From DASUPK01 sp963744105 (GTDB taxonomy: Bacteria; Actinomycetota; Thermoleophilia; Solirubrobacterales; 70-9), in NCBI GenBank assembly GCA_963744105.1, contig CAVUSJ010000004.1, positions 682,001-746,000 on the forward strand: a stretch of 64,000 bases of DNA. The letters run 5' to 3'. Positions 49,870 to 59,377 of this stretch are shown here, in pieces. The notes beneath the pieces were generated by a model. It did no database searches. It was not told where the DNA came from and saw nothing but the letters and a program-made list of their open reading frames with translations. The position numbers were made by a program, and so were the translations under genes. Within the stretch, counting starts at the first letter, position 1; the number at the start of each line of letters is the position of its first letter.

Positions 49870-50000
49870 CCCGTGAAAAAAGAAGCGCGCCATTTGCGGA
49901 AACGGTCCTGACGGGTGGGGCCTCAAATGGCATCATCGAGCCAAGTCGCGGGTCACAGACCGGGGCGAGAAATCCGACGAGATGAGGGGATGGGGCAAAC
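49870..50000 (+). promoter_or_regulatory. Structured leader upstream of the Cys-rich small protein
   Basis: The 250-bp gap 49752-50000 has no gene, but its second half can fold strongly on the plus strand. GCCATTTG (49889-49896) pairs perfectly with CAAATGGC (49924-49931). Next, GTCG (49945-49948) with CGAC (49975-49978) encloses a tight GGTC-ACA-GACC hairpin. A ribosome site (GATGAGGGG) and a TTG start follow. I could not match it to a riboswitch class I know; it may be a cis-regulatory RNA. Confidence 0.35.
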
Positions 50001-50210
50001 TTGGCTGAGGGTCGAGCACGCACTGCTGCGGTGACATGTGAGGACTGCTTCTTCCGTGCTCGCGGCCTCTGCGCCCTCGGCCTCGACGAGCCCTGTCCGA
50101 CGTTCAGGCCCAACAGCCCGGAGGGCCTGGTCCCGCCCCGGCAGCCCGCGCTTCTGATGAGGGACCGCGGCAACCGCGCCGAGCCGCAGGTTGTCGTGCA
50201 GGCGGCCTAG
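50001..50210 (+). CDS. Cys-rich small protein, unknown function
   Basis: A 69-residue protein with MAEGRARTAAVTCEDCFFRARGLCALGLDEPCPTFRP: a C-x2-C-x7-C-x7-C cluster (C13, C16, C24, C32) that could bind zinc or an iron-sulfur cluster. The tail is Pro- and Arg-rich. The TTG start has GATGAGGGG about 11 nt upstream; an ATG at 49993 is out of frame. I do not know the family. It follows the structured leader and precedes an MBL hydrolase. Confidence 0.65.
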   Translation: MAEGRARTAAVTCEDCFFRARGLCALGLDEPCPTFRPNSPEGLVPPRQPALLMRDRGNRAEPQVVVQAA

Positions 50211-50260
50211 TCGCCCGGCAAACCCGGTTACAGTCCCGGCGGGGCCATGGGACTGCTGCC

Positions 50261-51055
50261 TTGAAGATCACCGTGCTCGGCAAGTCGCCGTCTTGGCAGG
50301 ACGCCGGCGGAGCTTGCAGCGGCTACCTGATCGAGACCGACGAGACGAAGGTCCTGCTCGACTGCGGCAACGGGGTGTTCGGCAAGCTGCGCGAGCGGGT
50401 GGATTACACCGAGGTCGACGCGGTGGTCATCTCCCATCTGCACGCCGACCACTTCCTGGATCTCGTTCCGTTCTCGTACGCGCTGATCTACGCGCCGAAG
50501 CAGCAGCCGGTCCCGGTGCACATCTGGGACGGGACCGATGACCCCGCCCACCCCCGGCTGATCGCGCCTCCCGGCGCCGTCGAGACGTTCCGCCAAGTGG
50601 TGGGCGCGTGGGGCAACGACGACCTGATCGAGAGCGCCTTCCGGATCGAGGAGTACTCCTCCGGCGACCGGGTCGAGGTCGGCGACATCTGGGTGAGCTT
50701 CCACCCGGTCCCGCACTTCGTCGAGACGTTCGCCGTCCGGATCGGTTCCGATGGAGGGGGCGGTGAGATCGCCTACAGCGCGGACACCCGGCCAGGCGAG
50801 GAGATCGTCGGGGTGGCGCAGGGCGCCGACGTGCTGATCATCGAGGGGACGCTGCCGCGGCCGGAACGGACCGGCCTGCGCGGACATCTCACCCCGGAGG
50901 AGGCCGGCGAGCACGCCAGGGAGGCCGGGGCGAGGCGTGTGGTCATCACGCACATCTCCGACGAGCTCGGTGACGACTGGGCACGCGAGCAGGCGGAGAA
51001 GGGCTTCGGCGGCCCGGTGGAGATCGCCCGCGAGGGAGCCACCTATGAGGTCTAG
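50261..51055 (+). CDS. MBL-fold metallo-hydrolase
   Basis: A 264-residue metallo-beta-lactamase-fold protein related to RNase Z/PhnP-like hydrolases. The metal motif is ISHLHADHFLDLVPF (HxHxDH), with further ligands in HPVPHFVETFAV, AYSADTRP and VVITHISDE. The N-terminus MKITVLGKSPSWQDAGGACSGYLIETDETKVLLDCGNGVFGKL is typical of this branch. Substrate unknown (phosphodiester or similar). The start is TTG, as the nearby ATG is out of frame. TACAGT at 50229-50234 could be a -10. Confidence 0.9.
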   Translation: MKITVLGKSPSWQDAGGACSGYLIETDETKVLLDCGNGVFGKLRERVDYTEVDAVVISHLHADHFLDLVPFSYALIYAPKQQPVPVHIWDGTDDPAHPRLIAPPGAVETFRQVVGAWGNDDLIESAFRIEEYSSGDRVEVGDIWVSFHPVPHFVETFAVRIGSDGGGGEIAYSADTRPGEEIVGVAQGADVLIIEGTLPRPERTGLRGHLTPEEAGEHAREAGARRVVITHISDELGDDWAREQAEKGFGGPVEIAREGATYEV

Positions 51056-51070
51056 GTACGCTGTTTTGCG

Positions 51071-51526
51071 ATGACGAGCCAGCGCGACCCCTTCGCGGAC
51101 TTCGCCCGGATGCGACGGGAGATGGACGAGCTCCTCGGTGACTTCTGGGACCAGGCCGGCTACCGCCAGCGCCGCCAGGTGGCGGCCTTCGTGCCTCGCG
51201 TCGACGTCTACTACTGCGGTGAGGACGCTCCCAAGAAGGCGGTGGTCAAGGTCGAGCTCCCCGGCATCGAGCTCGAGGCCGTCAATCTCGAGGTCCGAGG
51301 CCGCACGCTCATCATCAGCGGCGAGCGACCGGTTCGCGACACCGAGGGACGCACCTATCAGCAGGTGGAGCTCCCCTCGGGGCCGTTCCGGCGCGTCGTC
51401 GAGCTCTCGGTGGACGTGAACGCCGAGGAGGCCCAGGCCACCTACGAGGACGGCATCCTCCGGGTCGAGCTGCCGACGAGGTTGCCGCAGGCCGCGCGCC
51501 AGGTACCGATTGAGCGCGCCGAGTAA
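51071..51526 (+). CDS. Hsp20/alpha-crystallin small heat-shock protein
   Basis: A 151-residue ATP-independent chaperone. The alpha-crystallin domain runs from AAFVPRVDVYYCG through KVELPGIELEAVNLEVRGRTLIISGERP to ATYEDGILRVELPTR, where GILRVELP is the conserved A-x-x-x-G-x-L-like end motif. The N-terminal arm (FADFARMRREMDELLGDFWDQ) is normal. TACGCT ends 8 nt before the ATG. It is followed 28 bp later by lon, so damaged proteins held by Hsp20 could be handed to the protease made from the same region. Confidence 0.94.
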   Translation: MTSQRDPFADFARMRREMDELLGDFWDQAGYRQRRQVAAFVPRVDVYYCGEDAPKKAVVKVELPGIELEAVNLEVRGRTLIISGERPVRDTEGRTYQQVELPSGPFRRVVELSVDVNAEEAQATYEDGILRVELPTRLPQAARQVPIERAE

Positions 51527-51554
51527 CGATCTTCCTCCTGAAAAGGAGCTGAGC

Positions 51555-53966
<2,412 letters not shown>

Positions 53967-54004
53967 AGTCCTCCTGCACCCTGGAAACGAATCCGAGGAG
54001 ACCC

Positions 54005-54454
54005 ATGGGGGCACAAAGCAGAAGCGCGAAAGCGGGAGATGCAGCCCGGTCTGTCGCGTCCAATCCATACGTGCGGCGACTCATCGAGGATGAGGAGCTC
54101 CGCGAGAACATCCGCGTCGCCTTCGAGGCGGCCAAGGGCGCATACGCCCGGATGTCGAATGGCAAGGGCCCAGCGAAGGCCCTGATGGACGACAAGAAGG
54201 TTCAGCGTGATCTGCGGACGGCGGCGGAGTCGCTTCGGGATGCTTCACAGCAGCTGCGCGGACGGAGCACTGGCCGCCGGTTCGGGCTTGGAAAGGCTCT
54301 GCTCGTGGGCATCCTCGGCGCGGCTCTGGTTCTCATCCTGAGCGAGGACGCGCGCAAGCTCGTGCTCGACAAGCTGTTCGGCGCGGAGGAGGAGTTCGAG
54401 TACACCTCGACCACCACCCCGGCTCCGGACACCGAGACCGTCCCCAGCGCCTGA
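54005..54454 (+). CDS. Single-span membrane protein downstream of lon
   Basis: A 149-residue protein. The N-terminal ~90 residues are charged and helical (NPYVRRLIEDEELRENIRVAFEAAKGAYARMS, DKKVQRDLRTAAESLRDASQQLRG). One transmembrane helix (ALLVGILGAALVLILS, ~residues 99-114) follows, then a short acidic/Thr-Pro tail. Small proteins with this layout are common in actinobacteria, and I cannot assign a function. GAGGAG is 5 nt before the ATG. A strong terminator follows. Confidence 0.8.
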   Translation: MGAQSRSAKAGDAARSVASNPYVRRLIEDEELRENIRVAFEAAKGAYARMSNGKGPAKALMDDKKVQRDLRTAAESLRDASQQLRGRSTGRRFGLGKALLVGILGAALVLILSEDARKLVLDKLFGAEEEFEYTSTTTPAPDTETVPSA

Positions 54455-54476
54455 CGAGCCGCATCACCGGTTCTTT

Positions 54477-54508
54477 CGCCGAGGGCGTCCTGCGGGGCGC
54501 CCTCGGCG
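54477..54508 (+). terminator. Intrinsic terminator after the lon region
   Basis: A perfect 11-bp stem, CGCCGAGGGCG 54477-54487 with CGCCCTCGGCG 54498-54508, 10-nt loop, followed by TTTGGG. It ends the lon/membrane-protein transcript just before the next leaderless promoter. Confidence 0.75.
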
Positions 54509-54527
54509 TTTGGGTAGGGTCACGGCG

Positions 54528-55229
54528 ATGGCGACGGTCCATGTCCTGGTTCCGGCTCAGCGCTACGTCTTCGCCGTCTCCAACGGCGAGGCGGAGGCGG
54601 CCACGATCGACAGCTCCGCCGAGGGCTTCGAGCGCTACAAGTCGCTTCAGCAGGGCGGGCGGACCGCCGGGATGGTCGCCTTTCCGAACACGCTGCTCGT
54701 CCGGGGCGAGCGCGACTACCTGGTCGATCCCGGGCTGATCATGCAGGGGGCGCCGGTCCTCGGCGCGATGGAGGAGCTCGGCGTCGATCCCAACGAGGTG
54801 AAGGACGTGATCCTCACCCACCTGCACTTCGATCACGCCGAGGGCCTCGCCGGCTGGCCGATGCGCCGCACCTTCGTGCACAGGATCGAGACCGAGGCGC
54901 CCTATGCGCAGCTCGTGTCCGGGGTGATGGAGATGGCGAACCTCGAGATCCTCGAGGGAGAGGAGGGGGAGATCGAGCCCGGCCTGCGCTGGATGCTCAC
55001 GCCCGGCCATTGCGACGGGCTGATCTCGCTGCTGGTCGACACCGACGAGGGCCTCGTCGTGATCGCATCGGACTGCGTCGGGCCCCTACCTGAGTACTTC
55101 GATCGGATGGACCTGCCCGAGGACTTCGGTCCCGAGCGCGACGAGCTCCTGAGGCAGTGGAAGCGGATCCGCGACCTCGATCCCGCGGTCGTGATCCCGG
55201 GCCACAACCCGCCCGTGAAGCTCCGGTAG
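54528..55229 (+). CDS. MBL-fold metallo-hydrolase (lactonase-like)
   Basis: A 233-residue protein with ILTHLHFDHAEGLAGW (HxHxDH metal motif), LTPGHCDGLISLLVDTDEG (third His), IASDCVG (bridging Asp) and VIPGHNPPV (last His). This pattern matches N-acyl homoserine lactonase/glyoxalase II-like members. TAGGGT ends 7 nt before the ATG; the ORF extension upstream overlaps the terminator and is not used. Substrate unknown. Confidence 0.9.
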   Translation: MATVHVLVPAQRYVFAVSNGEAEAATIDSSAEGFERYKSLQQGGRTAGMVAFPNTLLVRGERDYLVDPGLIMQGAPVLGAMEELGVDPNEVKDVILTHLHFDHAEGLAGWPMRRTFVHRIETEAPYAQLVSGVMEMANLEILEGEEGEIEPGLRWMLTPGHCDGLISLLVDTDEGLVVIASDCVGPLPEYFDRMDLPEDFGPERDELLRQWKRIRDLDPAVVIPGHNPPVKLR

Positions 55230-55252
55230 AGCAGCCCGCCCGAGCAAGCTGT

Positions 55253-55265
55253 CCAGCCAGCCAAA
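55253..55265 (+). promoter_or_regulatory. Shared motif CCAGCCAGCCAAA, candidate TetR operator (site 1)
   Basis: The same 13 bases recur at 55927-55939. Here they lie 4 bp upstream of the TAGAGT -10 (55270-55275) of the TetR gene. A single repressor binding both sites would autoregulate and control the MMPL gene. Confidence 0.55.
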
Positions 55266-55283
55266 CGCCTAGAGTTGCGGGCG

Positions 55284-55886
55284 GTGGAGGCCACCAAGAC
55301 ACGTGAGCTGAGCGGGGAGAAGGCCCAGCGGATCGTCGAGGCGATGCGCTCGAGCGTCGCCCGGCGGGGCATCTCCGGCTCGACCTTCGAGCACGTCGCG
55401 CGCGAGGCGGGAGTCAGCCGCGGGCTCCTCCACTACTACTTCGGGACCAAGGAGGCGCTCCTGGTCGAGGTGGTGAGGCGCGACACCGAGCACCGGATCG
55501 CCCGCCTCGACGAGCCGCTGGCCAACGCGGGCTCGGCCGACGAGCTGCTGGCGATCCTGGTCGCCGACCTCGAGGACTCGATTCAGAACGACCCCGGGTT
55601 CTGGGTCCTCCTCTTCGACCTCTTCACCGCGGGTCGCCGCAACCCGGAGATCCAGCGCGAGGTGGCGGAGCTCTTCAACCGGACCCGCGGGCACGTCGCG
55701 GACGTCCTGCGCGCCAAGCAGAGCGAGGGCGTGATCAAGCCGCGCTTCGACGTCGATGCCGTCGTCGCGCTCCTCTTCGCGCTCGCCGACGGCATCGCGC
55801 TGCAGCTGCTCTCGGACCCCGAGCGCGATCACGCCGACGTGATCGCCGCCGGCACCGAGGCGGCCCGCCACCTGCTCGCCGGCTAG
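55284..55886 (+). CDS. TetR family regulator of the adjacent MMPL pump
   Basis: A 200-residue repressor with HTH AQRIVEAMRSSVARRGISGSTFEHVAREAGVSRGLLHYYFGTKEALLVEVVRRD. The C-terminal domain (FWVLLFDLFTAGRRNPEIQREVAELFNRTR) is typical of TetR_C. The GTG at 55284 (MEATKTREL) was chosen because TAGAGT ends 8 nt before it, fitting the leaderless pattern; a TTG at 55275 lies within that element. It is followed 66 bp later by the MMPL gene with the shared operator. Confidence 0.9.
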   Translation: MEATKTRELSGEKAQRIVEAMRSSVARRGISGSTFEHVAREAGVSRGLLHYYFGTKEALLVEVVRRDTEHRIARLDEPLANAGSADELLAILVADLEDSIQNDPGFWVLLFDLFTAGRRNPEIQREVAELFNRTRGHVADVLRAKQSEGVIKPRFDVDAVVALLFALADGIALQLLSDPERDHADVIAAGTEAARHLLAG

Positions 55887-55926
55887 CGGCCGCCCGGCCG
55901 CGAGTGCGGCAGCTCACAGAGACTGG

Positions 55927-55939
55927 CCAGCCAGCCAAA
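55927..55939 (+). promoter_or_regulatory. Shared motif CCAGCCAGCCAAA, candidate TetR operator (site 2)
   Basis: An identical copy of the motif before the TetR gene, here one base upstream of the TAGGAT -10 (55941-55946) of the MMPL gene. It extends leftward to TGGCCAGCCAGCCA, a TGGC/GCCA dyad. Confidence 0.55.
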
Positions 55940-55952
55940 TTAGGATCGTCCC

Positions 55953-58208
55953 GTGCGCTCGTTCATGGTCAGGCTCTCGGCGTTCCTCACTCGCCGCCGC
56001 TGGTGGGTGGTGGGAGCCTGGCTCGTCACGCTGATCATCGCCGCCCCGATGGCGGCGAAGCAGACGGAGCATCTCAGCGGGGGAGGGTTCGACGTCCCGG
56101 GCAGCCAGTCGCAGGCGGTCGAGACCGCCGTGACGAAGCGCTTCGCCTCGACCGAGGCCGGCCGCATCGCCGTCGTACTCCAGCCCGCTCCGGATGCGAC
56201 CCCCGAGCAAGCCGCGGCGGCGGTGCATCGCACCTCCTCGCAGGTCGCCGCCGCGGGCGACGGCGCTCGGATCGCGCCGCAGGCGGCTGCTCAGGCCGAG
56301 GCGCAGCTGGCGGCAGGGAAGCCGGCGATCGTCCCGGTCCAGGCGACCGGCAGTGCTGACGATCTGGTGAACACCGCGACCGACCTGCGTAACGAGGTCT
56401 CGCCGGGGGACCAGGTCGACGGCGTCACGCCCTATCTGGTCGGCCAGCCCGCGATGTGGGCCGCGCTCTCCGAGATCTCGAAGAAGGACCTGCAGACGGC
56501 GGAGGGGGAGGGCTTCCCGATCGTCGCGCTGATCCTGATCGTGGTCTTCGGCTCCCTCGCAGCCGCCTCTCTCCCGCTCGCGCTGGGGGCGGTGGCCGTG
56601 ACGGTCACCGGGGCGATCATCTATCTGCTCTCACAGCAGATGGAGATGTCGGTGTTCGTCACGAACATGGCGTCGATGCTGGGGATCGGCGTCGCGGTCG
56701 ACTACTCCCTCTTCATCCTGGCCCGCTTCCGGGAATCGGTCCGCGCGGGGAACGGCGCGGCGGCGGCACGGGCGGAGGCGCTCTCGACCTCCGGCGTCGC
56801 CGTCACCTTCTCCGGCCTCGCGGTGATCATCTCCCTGGGCGGGCTCTGGATGGTCCACAACCAGGCACTGCGCTCGATGGCGCTCGGAGCGATGATCGTG
56901 GTCGCGATCGCGATCCTCGTCGCGACCACGCTGCTGCCCGCCCTGATCCGGATCCTCGGTCATCGCGTCGAGGCGGGCGGGATCGCCTGGAACGCTTTCA
57001 GCGCCGTACGGCGCGTGTGGCGGAAGCGCCGGCGTCCCGGCTCGACCCGGCCGGACCGCGAGACCTTCTGGCAGCAGTGGACCTACGCGGTAATGCGGCG
57101 GCCGGTCGTCTCGGTGGTCGCGGTCGCGTCGCTGCTGCTGGTGCTGGCGATTCCGGTGCTCAGCATCAAGACCGGCAACGGCGCCATCAAGCAGTTCGAC
57201 CCGAGCAGCGACGCGCGGGTCGGCACGGAGATCGCCGCGCGTACGAGCGGCGGCGGATCAGACCCGGTGAAGGTCGTCGCGACGTTCGACCACGGCACGG
57301 CAACCGACCCCGCGAACGCGAAGGCGCTCAGCGCGTTCGCGCGAAGCGCCTTGGCGGACCCCCAGGTCGAGGCCGTCGCGCCCCCGGTCAGCAACGGGAA
57401 CCAGACGCTGATCAACGTCGGCACCAAGGCGGAGGCCGCCGAATCCCAGGCATCTCTTGACCTGGTCAGCCGGCTGCGCACGCAGATCGTCCCGGCGGCC
57501 GCGCTCTCGTCGGTGGCGACCGTCGACGTCGGCGGTGAGCCCGCGCGGGTCATCGACGCGCGCGATCAGATCAACGGCTCGATGTGGAAGATCATCCTGT
57601 TCGTCCTCGGGTTCTCCTTCCTGGTGCTGCTGGTGATGCTGCGCTCGATCGTGCTGCCGTTGAAGGCGGTTCTGATGAACCTGCTCTCGATCGGAGCTGC
57701 GTACGGCGTGCTGATCGTGGTCTTCCAATGGGGCTGGCTCGACGGCTTCGCTGGCTTCCAGTCCCTGGGCGCCCTCGACACGCTGACGCCGCCGCTTGTC
57801 CTCGCCGTCGTCTTCGGCCTCTCCATGGACTACGAGGTCTTCCTGCTCTCGCGGATCAAGGAGCACTACGACCAGCACGGCGACAACAGGAAGGCGGTCG
57901 CCGAGGGACTTGCGTCGAGCGCGTCGGTGATCACCTCGGCTGCGCTGATCATGGTCTGCGTCTTCTCGGTCTTCGTGCTCACCGGGGTGCCCTCGATCAA
58001 GCAGCTCGGGCTCGGCACCGCCGTCGCGATCGCGATCGACGCGACGCTGGTCAGGCTGATCCTGGTGCCGGCGGCGATGCAGCTGCTCGGCAAGTGGAAC
58101 TGGTGGCTTCCCGGCTGGCTCGACCGCCTGCTCCCGCACGTCGGGCTGGAGGGTGGAGTCCCGGAGCAGAAGCCGCCCAGCGGGCCCGCCGAGCCCGCGC
58201 ACGCCTAG
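55953..58208 (+). CDS. MMPL family RND-type transporter
   Basis: A 751-residue transporter, the second MMPL in the window. The first helix is RRWWVVGAWLVTLIIAAP. A periplasmic loop and a helix bundle (FPIVALILIVVFGSLAAASLPLALG, LGIGVAVDYSLFILARFRESV) follow, and the pattern repeats (FLVLLVMLRSIVLPLKAVLMNLLSIGAAYGVLI, FGLSMDYEVFLLSRIKEHYDQHG). The Asp-Tyr pairs in each half are the proton relay. The GTG start is exactly 6 nt after TAGGAT. The ligand is unknown; TetR control suggests efflux of a toxic lipophilic compound or lipid export. Confidence 0.93.
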   Translation: MRSFMVRLSAFLTRRRWWVVGAWLVTLIIAAPMAAKQTEHLSGGGFDVPGSQSQAVETAVTKRFASTEAGRIAVVLQPAPDATPEQAAAAVHRTSSQVAAAGDGARIAPQAAAQAEAQLAAGKPAIVPVQATGSADDLVNTATDLRNEVSPGDQVDGVTPYLVGQPAMWAALSEISKKDLQTAEGEGFPIVALILIVVFGSLAAASLPLALGAVAVTVTGAIIYLLSQQMEMSVFVTNMASMLGIGVAVDYSLFILARFRESVRAGNGAAAARAEALSTSGVAVTFSGLAVIISLGGLWMVHNQALRSMALGAMIVVAIAILVATTLLPALIRILGHRVEAGGIAWNAFSAVRRVWRKRRRPGSTRPDRETFWQQWTYAVMRRPVVSVVAVASLLLVLAIPVLSIKTGNGAIKQFDPSSDARVGTEIAARTSGGGSDPVKVVATFDHGTATDPANAKALSAFARSALADPQVEAVAPPVSNGNQTLINVGTKAEAAESQASLDLVSRLRTQIVPAAALSSVATVDVGGEPARVIDARDQINGSMWKIILFVLGFSFLVLLVMLRSIVLPLKAVLMNLLSIGAAYGVLIVVFQWGWLDGFAGFQSLGALDTLTPPLVLAVVFGLSMDYEVFLLSRIKEHYDQHGDNRKAVAEGLASSASVITSAALIMVCVFSVFVLTGVPSIKQLGLGTAVAIAIDATLVRLILVPAAMQLLGKWNWWLPGWLDRLLPHVGLEGGVPEQKPPSGPAEPAHA

Positions 58209-58218
58209 TCTGCCCCGC

Positions 58219-59319
58219 ATGATCTGGCAGGAGCCCGCCAAGGGCGGCTATCCGAACCGCTCCTTCCTGGGCCTGCCCGGAGTCGACCGCATGGGCGCGG
58301 GGAGGAGGGGGCTGATCCCGTACTCGCCGATGGGCTACCTGACCGAGCTCGAGATGACCGAGGGCTCGCTGGGGCATTCGACCTTCTCCATGCCCGCCTC
58401 GCCCTGGTTCGCGAACTCCTCGGGGCTGATCTCGGCGGGAATGCTCGCCGTGATCGGCGATGCGGCGCTCGGATCGGTCGTCCACTCCTCCGTGGAGGCC
58501 GGGCAGGGCATGACCACCGCCGAGCTCTCGATGTCGTTCCTCCGCCCGGTCGTCCCGCGCGAGGGGGCGGCGGTCACCGGATCGGGGCAGCTGATCCACC
58601 GCGGCCGCACCATGGGGATCTCCGAGGCCTTCCTCTTCGACTCCGAGGACCAGCTGATCTCCCACGGGACGACGCGGTGCAGCGTCTTCCCGCCGGTCGA
58701 CCCGATCCCGGAGCCGCCCGACCTCGACGCGACGCCATACGGCGACGCGGTGCCGGGGAGCTCGCCCGACGACCCCCTGAGAGAGCCGGTCCAGGGAGAG
58801 GTCCTCCCGCAGGACGAGTTCGAGAATCGCACCGGCCTCGAGATCCTCCGCGCGCTGGCTGCGGAGCAGCTGCCGCGCCCGCCGATTCATCACCTCACCG
58901 GGCTTCGCCTGGACGAGGTCGAGGAGGGCAGCACGGTAGCCGCCCTGCCGTGCAGCAAGTGGCTCTCGACGTCGGCCGGCACGATCCAGGGCGGCTTCAC
59001 GGCGATGCTCGCCGAGAGCGCAATGACCTCGGCGGCCTTCAGCACCGCAGCGGCGGACACGGCCGTCGCGCCGCTCGACTTCAAGGTCAACTACCTCCGC
59101 CCGGTTTTCCCGGACGGCAAGGACCTGATCGCCCGCGCCAGGATCCTGCACCGGGGTCGGACACTCGTGATCGCCGCCGTCGAGATCACGAACTCCGAGG
59201 GCAAGCAGGTGGCGCTCGCCACCGGCTCGTCGATGTACCTCCCGGGCCGGCCGGCGAACCTGGTGGGGGTGGAGCTCGGCTCGGGCTCCTCGGACCCGGA
59301 GGATGATCCGGGGGCCTAG
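58219..59319 (+). CDS. Double-hotdog acyl-CoA thioesterase-like protein (PaaI superfamily)
   Basis: A 366-residue protein with two hotdog domains. The first (residues ~40-165) has GLISAGMLAVIGDAALGSVVHSSVEAGQGMTTAELSMSFLRPV. The second (~225-355) has GTIQGGFTAMLAESAMTSAAFSTAAADTAVAPLDFKVNYLRPVFP. PaaI-type residues (Gly-Gly with the catalytic Asp/Glu) are visible in each. It should hydrolyse acyl-CoA thioesters. TAGTCT ends 7 nt before the ATG. No partner gene is adjacent that would give the substrate. Confidence 0.85.
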   Translation: MIWQEPAKGGYPNRSFLGLPGVDRMGAGRRGLIPYSPMGYLTELEMTEGSLGHSTFSMPASPWFANSSGLISAGMLAVIGDAALGSVVHSSVEAGQGMTTAELSMSFLRPVVPREGAAVTGSGQLIHRGRTMGISEAFLFDSEDQLISHGTTRCSVFPPVDPIPEPPDLDATPYGDAVPGSSPDDPLREPVQGEVLPQDEFENRTGLEILRALAAEQLPRPPIHHLTGLRLDEVEEGSTVAALPCSKWLSTSAGTIQGGFTAMLAESAMTSAAFSTAAADTAVAPLDFKVNYLRPVFPDGKDLIARARILHRGRTLVIAAVEITNSEGKQVALATGSSMYLPGRPANLVGVELGSGSSDPEDDPGA

Positions 59320-59377
59320 GCGCCTCCGCGCGCAGGGCCCGGGTGGATCTTCAGAAGCCGTTGATAGGGTCGCGCCC

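Noticed and set aside
49870..50000. Naming the leader as c-di-AMP, c-di-GMP, SAM-IV or ZTP riboswitch
   Set aside because: I compared remembered consensus segments of these classes and none matched convincingly, so only a structured leader is claimed.
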